A stretch of DNA of 64,000 bases, from NCBI GenBank assembly GCA_016800925.1, contig JABCPU010000141.1, forward strand, positions 92,219 through 156,218, written 5' to 3'. The notes beneath the pieces are model-generated. The model saw only the letters and a program-made list of their open reading frames with translations, was not told the DNA's origin and made no database searches. The DNA is from Suillus spraguei (Eukaryota > Basidiomycota > Agaricomycetes > Boletales > Suillaceae). Positions within the stretch are counted from its first letter, which is position 1, and the number at the start of each line of letters is the position of its first letter. Positions 11,300 through 23,600 of the stretch are shown here, piece after piece. The position numbers and the translations under genes are program-made.

Positions 11300-11787
11300 A
11301 TTATCATACACATGGGCCCACCCATCTATATTTTATACCACCCTCGGCCCACCCGTCTAATATAATATACTGTACAACACCCTGGCCCACCCGTCTAATA
11401 AATATTTATATAACACTCTCGGCTCACCCGTCTAATACCCGTCTAATTTAATATGTGTCTGGGCCCACCCGTGTATGTGATAACAAGTACCCTTCACATA
11501 CCTGTCTATTTGATACACATCTACCTTGATACACCCATCTACATGATATCCAACTACCTCGGCCCATCCATCTACCGGATATTCATGTACATCGGCCCAC
11601 TCATCTACTCTACATATTCCTTGCATGGGCCCACCCGCTGTCATTGGGAATAATATTCCTCCCAGCCCATCCATCATCAACGAGGATATTTCTACCATGG
11701 GCCCATGGTCCGCTGGCCCGTATCATACGGGATATTATGCATGTCCATTCACTCGTATAATACGGAGATAGTTCACTGTAATATGTG
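11300..11787. repeat. Subterminal repeats and palindromes at the KDZ element end
   Basis: The word GGCCCACCCGTCTA and close variants recurs roughly every 35-45 bp from about 11310 to 11620. Beyond it lie ACCATGGGCCCATGGT (a perfect 16 bp palindrome at 11694-11709) and CCCGTATCATACGGG (7 bp arms, 11717-11731). The end itself is ...CGTATAATACGGAG...CACTGTAATATGTG. One unit of 38 bp present here is missing from the right copy. Dense subterminal repeats are typical of transposase-binding regions of large DNA transposons; that role is inferred. Confidence 0.7.
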
Positions 11788-11805
11788 CAGCACTGAATGT
11801 CAGTA

Positions 11806-12265
11806 CCTTTGATTTGGACCAGGACAGCTTGGACAGCATGTCACAATCTGAGAACTAAATAAAAATTTTATCAGTGATTATTCTGAGTTGTGTCAAAGAA
11901 AACTGGGGAACATACCATATTTTCTTCTTCCCTATCAATGTCGCTATGCAGCTCAGATGGCTCTTCCTCAAAGCCGTCGGGATCAGCATTGTAAGTAGCC
12001 CTCAGTGCTTTTTTCTTCTGTTTTTCTATCTTCTTTTCCTTGGTTTCTTGGCAATAGGTGATGTGCTGAGACTCAGAGACTGTAGAGTCACTAGTGAGTG
12101 AGATGTTCTCGCTCAATATTGTCAGGACTTACCACAGTAGTTTTCTTTTTCAGTTGGGCATCGCTGTCGACCACTTGCGGTGCATGTAGGTGGTTGTACT
12201 GGTTGTGCTGGTTGCTCATCCTTTGATTTTGTGTGCTTCGAGGGGACCTTGCGACTGGTAGCCAT
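11806..12265 (-). pseudogene. Lys-rich acidic protein gene, cut by the KDZ element end
   Basis: ATG at 12265 opens MATSRKVPSKHTKSKDEQ. An intron (donor GTAAGTCC, acceptor CTCTACAG) leads to VSESQHITYCQ, a Lys-rich helix (EKKIEKQKKKALRATY) and an acidic stretch (EEEPSELHSDIDREEEN). A second intron (GTATGTTC...TTTATTTAG) leads to a short exon encoding FSDCDMLSKLSW, and then a donor GTACTGAC. The KDZ element end begins about 20 bp further on, so the rest of the gene is missing. No family is recognised. The clean splicing suggests the gene was functional before the element arrived. Confidence 0.5.
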
Positions 12266-12269
12266 GGTT

Positions 12270-13250
12270 GTCTGAACACAAGGGAACATTAGCTCATGGT
12301 TCAGCAGATTTTATAGCGCTATGAAAGACATAAACAAAGATATCTAAATCTTGAATTTTTTTGTTGATTTCAGGGCATGTAAAGTTCAGAGCTAAAGCTG
12401 TGATCAACAGACGGAAAATAATAAAAGCAGCAAGCTCACCATTACTACATTGCAATATTTTCCCTACCATGGTTATCTCAGCCCACAAGCGGTATGGAGT
12501 CTGCATCAAACACTTACCAGCATGCTCTGACAAATTGTATAGTCCAGTGTCACCAGCCATAAGCGACAAAACTGCTACCTGTAAAAATGGAAATGTTATT
12601 GTCAAAAGGTTAGCTGCATGTCTTCATCATGGCCCCAATGCTCACCGGCTTGCAGGCCAAAGCTCAATGAGCCTGTGTATCCACTTCCTCTGCTGTTTCA
12701 CCAAACACCCAGCCCTGTCATGGTTAGTCAGTCCTACTTGCAAAAACTAATTATGGAGCATTGGGAGGCAGAAGTGAAGGGTTGCGAGCATGCAAAAAAT
12801 TGCAGCTCTTGGAAATGGTGCTGGGTCCAGCTCTTACCTTACTGCAAGCAAACTTGCAAAGACTCATTGTAGAGCGCTGGGAGGCAGAAGTGAGGTGTTG
12901 TGAGGAGGCCAAATAGGCACAACTTTTAGAGTTAGTGCTTGCCGCCCATGGTATATCGAGACTAGTGTAGTGTGGCGCAGTAACCAGGGCAGGGCCTGCA
13001 TTTTAAAATCACTTTTTAGTAATCAGTAGTCCAAACCAGTGATAGAGGATAAAGTCAACACTCACCATGGAGCAATCTTTGCTGTTCTTGAGTCGTACGA
13101 CCTCAATGTCATCCATTGAATCCACGGATCCACCAACCTCGATGTCATCCATTTGATCCACCATGACAGGCCTGAAGTGCACACCAGATCAGTTCCTGCC
13201 TTTAAAAAAAACCATCAAAAAAAAATGTTACAAAGTTAGCAAGCAACCCA
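12270..13250. other. Stretch without a supported gene
   Basis: There are short open frames only. Two similar segments, near 12720-12790 and 12820-12890, share CTTACTGCAAGCAAACTTGC-like wording and GAGCATTGGGAGGCAGAAGTGA / GAGCGCTGGGAGGCAGAAGTGA, suggesting a small tandem duplication. It may be the 5' part of the Plavaka-like element that follows. Confidence 0.4.
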
Positions 13251-13262
13251 CTCCCACTCACC

Positions 13263-15928
13263 ATGCCTCACTGTGTATTCTGTGCCAAGGAGCTGCCCAC
13301 ATTGGGAGGTATCAGGAAACATATCGCAGGATGCCCTGACTGTAGAAGGCAGTGGGAGCTGCTGGTTGAAAATCAAAATGACATTGGTGCACCTCATTTA
13401 TCAAACCAAGCTGACACCAACACTGACTCTCATGCTGACTTGTATTCCCCCCATCTCCACTCACGCTCTGAGTCTTCCAATCCCAATGCAGACATCCCAG
13501 CAGCACCAAAAAATCGGCAGGTGACCATTGAGGAGGTTGAAGATGAGGACCACGCACGATATTTTGAACAATGTGTTGGCGCTGGCCAAACACTGCATGA
13601 AGGACAAACCAGCTTTGAGAGGTTTCAGCAGTATAAGGAGTGTATGGGCAAGGACAAATGAGCTCTCTTCAATGATGGGTACGTACCAATCATTGCCTGT
13701 CGCGTCTGCAAGGCAATCAACTTCAGCTTGCAAGGGAGGAATGGGGACTCGCTGAATGGCTTGTTAAAAACCTTGGCCAGACTCAAATAGATGAGTTTCT
13801 GAAATTACCAATAGTAAGTTTAATGTTGAAATTTGAAGAATTCGTACTCACCATGGCGATAGACACAAAACCAAACAAAACCTTCTTTTCACAATAACAG
13901 ATCTTTCCTCCAGAAAGTCGACAAGCTTCCACACGCAGCAGCCTGGAGTTGCAAAAAGGTTAAGGTCCAGGGAAATAAAACAGATGAGAAGGGCCAGACA
14001 CTGCATGAAGAAGTCGAAGTCTGGATGCGAGATCCTATCAAGTGCATCAAAGACCTCATTGAAAATCCATTGTTCTGCAATCACATGGCGTACGCACCTG
14101 TGCAAGCATACACAGACCCAGCAGGACTTCACCGAGTAATTGACGACATGTGGACGGCTGACTGATGGTGCGACAAGCAAGTAAGTACACCCGGAAAAGC
14201 GAAAATAATAAGTACATACTTACCTATGGTGTCTAGAAACTGTTGCCAAAAGGTGCGACAATCACACCCATAATTCTTGCTTCTGACAAAACTTGTCTGT
14301 CGCAATTTTGAGGTGATAAATTGGCATGGCCTGTGTACCTAACCATTGGCAACATTGCGAAAGAGAAGAGGTGACAAACATCAGTGCGAGCAACGGTCCT
14401 TATACATAGGATACTTACCTGCTGGAAAACTTGATTGCTTTACTTCTGACGCATGCTCCCTTGCTGGTTACAGGCTTTTCCACCACTGCATGTCCTTGCT
14501 CCTCGAACCCCTTGTTGCTGCTGGTCAAAATGGTGTTGAGATGGTCTGCACGGACTTGTTAATCCATCAAGTCTTCCCCATCCTTGCTGCTTATGTAGCC
14601 AATTTCCCTGAGCAATGTCTTGTTGCGTGTTGTAAAGAAAATCGGTGTCCGAAGTGTTTGGTCACTGCCGATGAATGAGGGGATCCGTTGACTTTGCTGA
14701 TGCAGGACCCTGAGGTGACAAAAGATATATTAGAGAAGCGGAAGAATGGTCAGCATCCAATTCAATTTGACAACAATGGGTTATGCTCCGTCTTCAACCC
14801 ATTCTGGGCAAATCTCCCTCATGCCGACATCTTTCTTGCCTTCACACCTGACCTCCTCCACCAGGTCCATAAAGGTGTCTTCAAAGACCATCTAATGAAA
14901 TGGTGTCTTGAAATTGTTGGTGAAGATGAAATGGACTCACACTTCAAAGTAATGCCAGATTACCCTGGACTTTGGCACTTCAAAAAAGGTATTTTGACCG
15001 TGAGACAGTGGATGGGTACAGAACATAAATAAATGCAACACGTCTTCGTTGGTCTGCTTGCTGGTGCTGTCCCAAGGTAAAGTTTAGTAAGCCATGCTGC
15101 TGACACAATCATTGATTTCATTTGCTAGTCGAGTCTTAGTGGTTGCATGAGCCATTCTAGACTTTTCATATTACGCACAACTTCGAATGCACACTGTTGA
15201 TTCCCTCGATGGTCTGGAGAGCGTGCTTGCGGTGTTTCACACCAACAAGGACATCCTTCAAGAGCTTGAAGTTCACAATCACTTTAATATTAGCTAAACT
15301 CCATCAAATCTCACACTTCGTTAAGTCAATCACTCTATTTGGTTCCACTGATGGTTTCAACATTGAGCTTCCTGAATGTTTACATATCGATTTCGCCAAA
15401 GACGCCTATCATGCCAGCAACAAATGCGACTACGAGGAGCAAATGGCCTTGTGGCTTCAATGGCAAGAAGCCATATTCCTGCGTAGTTCTTACCTTGATT
15501 GGTTGTCAGAACGCTCTCAGTCAGCCACAGTGTCCAGTCACACAGATCCCAACCACAGATATGACTTGGATTCATACTTGGATGCCGAGATTGAAGAATT
15601 TCGCAGCACTGCCCCCACAAACGCAAGTCCGTCACTTCCTATTGATGCAGTGGTCCATGTTCTCGCCAAAACTCCTGCACACCCTCGGCAGTCTGTTGAT
15701 CACCTCATCACCGCACATGGCACCACCATGTTTCTCCCTGCCCTCAAATCTTTCCTGCACGAGCACGTGCCACGCAACAACATCATCCCCAGTCCACATG
15801 ACCGGTTTGATGTTTATCGACAAGTCGTCATAGTTACTCCCCCTGATCCACGCGTCAGTGACTCGCCAAAGCGGTTGCACATTAGAACACCTGTGTCACA
15901 TCACGTGAGGTTCGTCGAGTTTCAATGA
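13263..15928 (+). pseudogene. Plavaka-like (CACTA-type) transposase, decayed
   Basis: ATG 13263 opens a C2H2-like zinc finger (CVFCAKELPTLGGIRKHIAGC) followed by an acidic linker. The remaining family landmarks appear in scattered frames with stops between them: EWGLAEWLVKNLGQTQIDEF near 13740-13800; an RDPIKCIKDLIENPLFCNHM block near 14040; MWTADWW near 14155; LPKGATI/TPIILASDK near 14240-14290; [16 protein letters not shown] near 14470; LPHADIFLAFTPDLLHQVHKG near 14815; and HKDILQ...LHQISHFVKSITLFGSTDG, LHIDFAKDAYHASNKCDYEEQM near 15290-15450. Plavaka transposases of basidiomycetes have this order. Stops at about 14678, 15030 and in several joins make it a pseudogene. Element ends were not identified. 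Confidence 0.75.
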
Positions 15929-16146
15929 CTTCTACCTTACAAATAAACGTGGTCTACACATGCACCCATACTACATAGGAATTAACAAGTACAATGTTCT
16001 ATGCAAAGGTAGTAATTGCCCGCGCAAAGTAGTGACGTTTTGCAGGAAAATCAGGATGTCGAGCCGACCCCCAGAAACCATATACTAAAGTAAGATTTTG
16101 TTGGACTATGCAATGAATGTGGGTATCAACGAGCGTTCGTGAATAT

Positions 16147-18881
16147 TCACTGCTCCTCCTCCTCCCCCTCCTCCTCAGAGTCGCCCTCCCCAGGCTGATC
16201 AAACACGCGCAAGGTGACCGGTTCTCTACGGCGCTGCGGATTGATGGCAATCGCCGGCCCTCCTCTATCTGCTCCACGAGGAAGCATCTTCCATTCGGGA
16301 CCTTGTATCTTTCCTGATGACCACAGACGGTCTGTCCGGGTGTATGGTACCCATGCTAGCTTATCGAATTCGGTCCTGAGCACATTTCGGACTCTGATCA
16401 GGGACTTCTTCGTTATAGCACCGGCAAGAGCCACATAATTGGTATAATATGTGCATCTGCCGAAGTTCTGACGTTTAGCATCCTCAATAGTTTTGGGAAA
16501 GATACGGTCAAAGTGTAGCGCCCATTGCTTATCTGTGCAGACACAGTATTGGGCCATGATGAACGGAAGATCCGCGGTTTGTAGTAGCTCTGGACGCGCT
16601 AGCTCGTTGCGCATGCGGGAGGGAATGCTGAGGTATGACCCATCCCGCACAGATTTCGGATTAGGTGCCTCCTCGATAACGTCCAGGATGAACTGCTCGA
16701 ATATTTTGGCAATGCGCCGTTTAATTGCAGCTTCGTCTTGATCGTCGTTGCCTTCCCCACCAAGGTCTCGTTCATCACCCCCGTCCAGGACGTGCAGATC
16801 CACGTCCCTGCCTGCCAGGCGAACAGGACGTTTGAATCGAATACCTCGAACCTCCGTGGCAAGGCGCAAGCACTCACGATCCGGTTCCCTGATGTCGTCA
16901 ACATCACAAGTCTTTCGTTTGCGATTGCGGGTTCGTTCTGGGTTAGGGAGGCGCCTGCTGAGCGGGGCTGCACTCCAAGCAAACGAGGAGCGGATGTCGT
17001 CCATGGACGACTTGTGATAGATACGAATCAAAGACTCTGCCTCAAAGGTGCGCTGCACCGGCAGTCGAAGAAAGGTTGGGTTACTGTTACGTACAATGTC
17101 GCAGATGAAGTATGCGCCGTTGTCATACAGGACAGCTACAGTGGGGGCGTCCTCGTCATCTTCATCATCAGCAGGGTCCTCCAGAACTTGCTGACAACAC
17201 CGCTCAATCAAGCTTTCCCATCCAAAGCCCTCAGCAGGACGGTGGAAGCAAGCATTAGACATGTAGAGGCAGACCGCCCCTAGCGCCAAATTAGAGCTCA
17301 TGGAACGCACTCTGCTGTCCGCTTTTTGCAAGTGCTTCAGGACTAGACGGATTGCAGCCAAACGATAATAGACAAAAAGCCTGGGATTGGATATTAGCTG
17401 AGGGGTCCAACCCAACGTCATGCTGATGCATTCTCACCACCACACTCTTCTGTCAATAGCAACAACCCAACGCTGAATGAGCTCCTCAGGGAGAGTAGAC
17501 AACGAGTTCATGACATCGGCTAGCGGAACCCGAATCTCCAAGCGGGCGCAGCCATCACGACCTTCTACCTCTCCTTCACCAGCGCATTCGAAAAAAATGT
17601 TACTCATGATGTCCATATCTTTTATTATCCTTTCTTCGGTCTCCTTCTGCAGGAGCTCCTTAGCCTGACGTCGACGGAACACCCCTGGATTCAGAGAGTA
17701 CGTCACATTCTTCTCGGTGCAATACGCTTGCACATATGATAGGCTCTGTGCACCTGCACATTTGGTCGTAGTCGCACGAAAGCCGGCAAATTCTTTGATT
17801 TGCAGCGCGCGGTCCAGATGAAACCGAGTCTTGTTATTTATTAGGCGAGAGATCTGCAGTTCGGATGCGGCAGGCATGAGATGGCTCAAGATCTCGTGGT
17901 GAGAAGATTCGCGCCATGTGACAACGTGCCCTGGTACGCTGATGGTCAGTGCAACGTCCACGTGCCATTGTCCAGGATCCAAGCTGTCGACATCGACATG
18001 CTCAAATAAATCGTCCATCGCCAGGCGTCGCTCATCCTCATCCCTCCCGTTGTGGATGGTAGCACCTTTCGTTCCTCTTAATTCATGCCCAAAATAGGCA
18101 TCCTTGAACGCAGGACCCAGATCTGCAACTTTGGCCAGCAGAGTCGTCGCAACTTGTTCTAACCTATACCATGGAATGTCTGTGCTGCTGAAAGCGAGTG
18201 AACCTGTGCAACTTCTAGAATGTGCGTATGCGGCTGCATACGTTGTCGGCCATTTATCGCGTGATTCGGGCACGACCTCCATCATTGTAGGACGGAGGCA
18301 TCGGTCGTATATTAAAGCCAATTTATCCTGGGTCAAATAGTCGACTGGCGATTCTGCATTGTAGAGCCGTGGGAAGAAAATTCTCACAACATGCCGTTGC
18401 TGAACTTTGCCCAAAGGCAAATTAGGGATTTTATGCATCGGGACTTGAATCTCTGCGCCCTGGTTCCAGTCAGGATGCATATATAACAACCATTGTCGAC
18501 TGTATTTCTCACCTGACTATTATACGCACAACTCTTGACATGATTATCTTTTTTTAACGTCTCTTTGAATGGAGGAAGGGGCCAGATCGATAATGCGCTA
18601 GTATAGGGTAGTGTGTCCGATACCCCAATGACCGAGTCGAGGTCGCGAGTAAGATCGGTCTCGGGAAGAGGAGGAATGCCTTGTAGACAATTCAGACGAA
18701 TTTGACACTGGTCGAGCTCCTCATCCGCGAGTGGCCCGACCCTTGCAGCTAGCACAAAGCGAATGAAATCAACTTCCGCTTGCTCATCGTCCCGGATTTG
18801 GGTAAATAAATGTCGAGAATGACCAATAAACTCTGCCATAGTTAATTGGACAACATCAGTGGTTTCGTCCGGGTATGGCAT
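16147..18881 (-). CDS. Orphan 874-aa protein gene, intact, paired with the SNF2-like gene
   Basis: Three exons, 18881-18513, 18459-17438 and 17380-16147, join in frame. Intron 1 (53 nt) starts GTGAGAAA and ends GAACCAG. Intron 2 (57 nt) starts GTGAGAAT, contains a CTAAT branch-like site and ends ATCCCAG; it removes the TGA at 17436-17434 that otherwise seems to split the gene. The chosen start is ATG 18881 (MPYPDETTDVVQLTM). Features seen: a middle region rich in charged residues (FEHVDVDSLDPGQWHVDVAL), a basic patch RTRNRKRKTCD that could be a nuclear signal, a region with CTYYTNYVALAGAI, and an acidic tail (GDSEEEGEEEEQ). No transmembrane segment or signal peptide is evident. I recognise no domain, and no catalytic motif of a transposase, recombinase or helicase. 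It lies downstream of the SNF2-like gene on the same strand, and about 120-265 bp above its start is a module shared with that gene. Confidence 0.8.
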
Positions 18882-19002
18882 AGTGAGCGAAAAATTGTAA
18901 TGGTAGTGAGGAGGAGTCGCGGGCAACTACCAGTCACAGTGCATACTGGCACCTATATATACAAGGTGCGTTAGATTGATGCCATCGATCGGTCATACCA
19001 GC

Positions 19003-19145
19003 AGTTACCATTCTAGGTATGTGCTGAGTTTCAAAGAGTCCTTCGGGGACCACCCCGGCCGGATTCTGAAATGACGTTTGTCAGTACCGAAAGTACTGCA
19101 TGAAAAAATCGTAGTCACCATCATAGGTATGTACTTAGTTTCAAG
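19003..19145 (-). promoter_or_regulatory. Shared upstream module, copy 1 (in front of the 874-aa gene)
   Basis: Two copies of a 33-34 bp core (AGTTACCATTCTAGGTATGT then GCTGAGTTTCAAAG) stand 110 bp apart, at 19003-19036 and 19113-19145. The second has several substitutions. The spacer includes TTCTGAAATGACGTTTGTCAGTA. The same arrangement, with the same orientation relative to the gene, is found at 25478-25632 in front of the SNF2-like gene. The position 122-264 bp above ATG 18881 fits a promoter or co-regulation site. A transposon terminal repeat is the main alternative. Confidence 0.6.
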
Positions 19146-19149
19146 GGGT

Positions 19150-20646
19150 ACTTTCCTTCTCTCTCTCTCTCTCATTCTCATTTCCTTTATCTCTACCTTT
19201 CCCACTATCCACATTTTTTCTGCTTGGCGCTATCCCAGCGACAAGCGTCTCGCAGACTGCCAACGTCTCCATAGCATGCGCAGGTGCCGTATGAAGATAT
19301 CTTGCACGAAGAACAACGCGCGGGGCTGGATCGCGGACCTAGCCAGTGCATGTGTCTTGGCGTTCAACCAGTCGCTTTTGTCACGAGCGTCTTTGTTCAC
19401 ACAAGATTCTCAGTGCTCACCATAACACTAAGCTTGAACACACATCTGGATGTAAAATGATGCATCCCTGGCGCATGGAGTTCGCGCCTACATACCCAGC
19501 CCGTGCTTTGCATTCGTCGTCTACACAATTGGTGATGCCATAGCGTACGCTGCACATTTAGTGTCTCCGAATGCACGTGCGATGTGTGTGGTGTGGAAGG
19601 TGATGCAAGTGCTATATGAGTGGAAGAGGTCGTGGGTGTTAAGGTGAAAGGGAGTTGAGACGTGTTTCTGCGGCGCCGAATTCGGAGTGATTGGTGGAAT
19701 TTGACCTTTAAACGTTGTTGCAGAATTGATAGTAATCATTTGATACGATTATTGTACCTGTGCACAGCACTGATATAACAATGGTAAGAACTCGAGGTGA
19801 CGAGCTAGCGTACTAGGTAAAAATTACGGTCGTGTCGCGAGTAGAACTCCGTAGTTAAGAGGTTGGAAAGCGTTGAGACGATTTAAGCTGATTAAAGAAA
19901 GGTATTCGGTTTAAATGGTTATGAGACAAAGATTCAGAGCGTACCAGCTTGGCGCGTGCCTAAAAGCTACATCCTTCGGCAAAAAAGGGTGCTAGAGCTC
20001 CCTTGCTGCCCACAGCTCAATTTTCGACATGTGCGAGTTCAAGTTGCTTCAAATTCATCACCTGACCCGGCGATGATGAAGTTTGATAATATAGTGGTGT
20101 TCGGAAGTTCAATTGAACTCGTATGGTAAGCAGGGCCAGCGGATACCCGTAATATACCCTCATCAATAATTCAGAGCGATACCCGTCGATAACTCATTCA
20201 ATACTATTAGATTTGTATTGATACCATCTTTTGCACCAAATGGAATGATTTTCAAGTGCGTATATTCAACTAAACAGAACGAAAACCTATCGATACACCA
20301 AAAGTTTCGCTCGATCTTTCTGTGTCTCGTTTTCTCGAAAGACCTCGAAAGACAGCGAGGATCAACAGCCTCTAGTCTATTCGTCCTATATCTTCACGTA
20401 CCGGCCTGATTCTTGTCGATTTTTACTGGGATTAATGCCTGGAGCAGGTAATGAGGGGACCAATGCAATACTCGCACAACACAGGAAACAAAAAAATAAA
20501 TAAAGCACCAACAGCCAAAAACTTGACAATAGACGTGGGACAAAATGTGGGCAATGTTCAGGTATCGTATAGCGAAGGTATGGACATTCGAGAGAACGGG
20601 TGATTATGGACGCGATAGAAGGGCAGGGAAAGCGTTTTAACGTGAC
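19150..20646. other. Intergenic stretch between the two paired genes
   Basis: No gene can be supported. A CT-rich run (CTCTCTCTCTCTCTC near 19160) follows the upstream module, and short unconvincing frames occupy the rest. It should contain the 3' untranslated region and polyadenylation site of the SNF2-like gene and the 5' end of the 874-aa gene. Confidence 0.5.
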
Positions 20647-23600
20647 CTATCTGCGAGACCGCTGTTGTTGCATGCGGTCGTTGGAGGAAAACATGGCAGT
20701 ATGAGGAGCAGGACCTGGGCTCAATTGGACAGGGTTGAAGGTCTGCCCTGGTGCACGAGAACGACTAGTAGTCTGAGCTGGCTGGAGTTCGTCAATATGA
20801 GCACTGCTCCACTTCCCTGATGAAGGGTCAGGTTTTGGTATGCGAGGGCGGGGGCGGGGGCGGGGGCGGGGGCGGGGGCGCTGATTGTCCACAGACTCAC
20901 CCGGGTTCCCGCTGGCTTCCGCACATGCGGAAGGTGACCTCACAGCCGATGGTATCACAGGAGCCCCAGAGCACAACGCCGGACGCTTCTTGTTGAAGAG
21001 GTTATCAAAAGTTGTACAGGGGCTACGAACTTTCCAGGGCAGCTGCTCTACAGTCAAGCGGCTGCTGTGCTCGCTACTGTCATTCCAGCTGTAGTTGCCG
21101 CTATCATTACAGTCCATCTCATGGCCACAATCGTTCAATTCCTTCTCAACAGCACAATGCAGGTGGCCATGCTGGACGCCCGCAGGTTGATCTGACTGAA
21201 CCACAGGGGTGGGAGTAACAGCAGGAGTGTGAGCTGGAGTTGTACCAAGGTGGCCGATGGATGAAGGTGAGGGATGGGAGAGATGGGGGGGAGGGGATGG
21301 TTGAGGGGATCGAGGAGGCGGACTAGAAAATAATAAATTATCTTGATCATCCCTGAACTTCGAGACTGCTGAGCTGTCCTGCAATGCGGACGACAGGTCC
21401 GGCAACTGAATCTCACCCTGAGACTGGGCAGGCGCTATGGCTGGGCTAGTTGCACGGGGCACCTCATTGCTTGTGGTGACGGGTTGCGCTGGCAGCTCCA
21501 TGACCTTGCGACGCGTGTGTAAGGTGTCCCCAGACTCATCATCGATATCAACCGCTATGGATTTTACCTTGCTTCCCTTACCCTTGCGCTTCGTGGCGGG
21601 TCTTGTAGGAGATAGTGAGGTCTTGGAGGTGACTTTGGAACGGGCCTTGTTTTTGCCAGCTTTGTTCATGGTGTCGTCACCATCAGTGGAGTCATCCAAC
21701 TTCGGTGTTGACGCGTCAACGGAGATTAAATCTCCCACGGCGCTACCGTCATCGTCAAACATGCACCCTGCAAAATGCCCGTCAGCCAAGACTCCCCATG
21801 TAGTCATAGCAGACCCTTACGAAATTCCTTGTCAGCTCCAATAAATGCCTCGTGCATTGCGCCCTTTGAGAATGAAATATTATTTAAAAAGACATCGGCA
21901 GTCTTCAAGGCAATAGCTCGGTAAACGTGCACCTCTTTAGCCTGAGGGTGACGGTAGATCCGCCCACGCAACTGGCGATCATCCTGCTCTGACCAAAGGG
22001 TATCCTGTCATAACGATGAGTTACATCTAAAACACAAGTACCCAAGAAAATACACCCACCATGACTACCATGATATTAGCACAGGCCATATTTAACCCTA
22101 CCATGCCTACGCCTGACAAAATCAAGACGCGTACTCCGTCAGGCCGTGTAGATGACCGAAACTTATCCAGTGTCTCCTTGCGCTTCTTCATGGGGGTCTG
22201 GCCATTAAGTTCCAGTGCGTGTATGCCGTGAAGGTCCAAGATCTGGATGAGGATATTGAATCAATCCACTGCTGTGGTCGACCATGGAACTTACATCTAA
22301 GATGGCCTGATTGGAGGTGACAAAAGCTGAAAATATTATGATTCGGTCTGGCTGGTCTGGTTTGGTATTGCCAACTGCGAAAGTCGGGTTAGGAACCAGG
22401 CGGCGACCGCTTTCATCTATCATCAGTGGCTGGCGACCGTCGGACTCCAGATGGTGCTTAATAAGTAGGGCTAACACGTCCAATTTCATACTTTTGGTGT
22501 TAGGGCTGGCGTCCCATTCCTCCAGGGACTTCGGTCTTGCCCACGACCGCTCCTCGCTTGGGTTCATATGCGGGTGAAGGATGGACCGCCTAAATTCAAC
22601 ATAGAAATTCTGCGAATAATGTTCACACTTCAGATAATAGCCCAATAGCGCAGCAGGAATAATTGGCTTCACCTTGCTCATCCCCACAATGGGACATTCG
22701 TCTAGGTATCCGCGCGCAATATTCCGCAGATTCTCCATCTCCCAGTCAAGTAACTTGATCTTCAAGGCGTGGTCATGATAGGGAGGGAGGCCCAGGATCT
22801 TTTTTCCTGCATTGTCAGTGGAGTCTATGGTGCGAAGAATGACGGCAGGGGAGAACCACTCCCGCATCCGTCCCATCCATTTCTTCATTACAGGCAAATA
22901 TTCTTCTTGGGTAGCTTCTGGGTTATGATTGCCTACAAAGACAGCTCGCAGAATTGATCCCTCAACCCCTGCCTCCCTCTGCGCCTTACGATCCCTCCGC
23001 TGAGCAGTTGTCAATTCTCGGTTCATGGTCTTGAGCTGCGTTATATCCTTGAACTGCTCGATGCCAAGCAGGAGGCCCATATTCCAAAGGTCCTAGTGTC
23101 CATCAAAGGCAACAACCACAAAGTCAGTAACGTCAGTTTATTGATGGCGTTTAAGGCTGGCTTACCGCAGGTTTTGTGGTGACAGGCGTCGCAGTCATCA
23201 TCACAGTCGAGTGAGATTTCCCTTGAAGTGCGCGAGCTGCAGTATGTGCCAGGTTGATATTGCGTAAGATGTGACCTTCGTCAATGATACTCGCAATGTA
23301 TTCATGGCCAAAGAGGGTACTAGGGCTAATCCGTTCAAAACGAGGGCTATGCATCGGCTGCCCGTAGCTATCTCTGTCGCCCTGAATGAAAACTGTCGCT
23401 GCATCGTCTTGCGCTGCCTGAACAACATCATAGTCAATTTTGATCATGCTAATCACCCGCAGCAGTCGCTTACATTTGTTGTGGCCAAGATGATGCGTCG
23501 TATTGGAGGCTGCTGGCATTTAGTCCAAGCTATCGTCCACCACTGTGACCGTGCGGTATGTTTTCCCGTATAGGGAAGAACATCAAACGTCGCCCGCCTT

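Larger units (their letters stand above)
1..11787 (+). mobile_element. KDZ-family DNA transposon, left copy (5' part outside window)
   Basis: This is a large Kyakuja-Dileera-Zisupton type element. It is recognised by its CxC2/KDZ transposase gene, and its extent is shown by a second, inverted copy at 49533-64000. Base 1 pairs with 60570 of the right copy and base 11787 pairs with 49533, where similarity stops abruptly. Gene order here is X (3' part only), Y (minus), transposase (plus), Z (plus), satellite, TET/JBP-like gene (minus), direct repeats and subterminal repeats. The inner end reads, outward, ...GTTCACTGTAATATGTG. The other terminus is not in the window, so terminal inverted repeats and target-site duplication cannot be checked. 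The left copy keeps the transposase catalytic region but has two frameshifts in it, and gene Y has lost 320 bp. Confidence 0.88.

Noticed and set aside
17434..17436. Premature stop in the 874-aa gene
   Set aside because: A 57 nt intron with good donor, branch-like site and acceptor removes it and keeps the frame.
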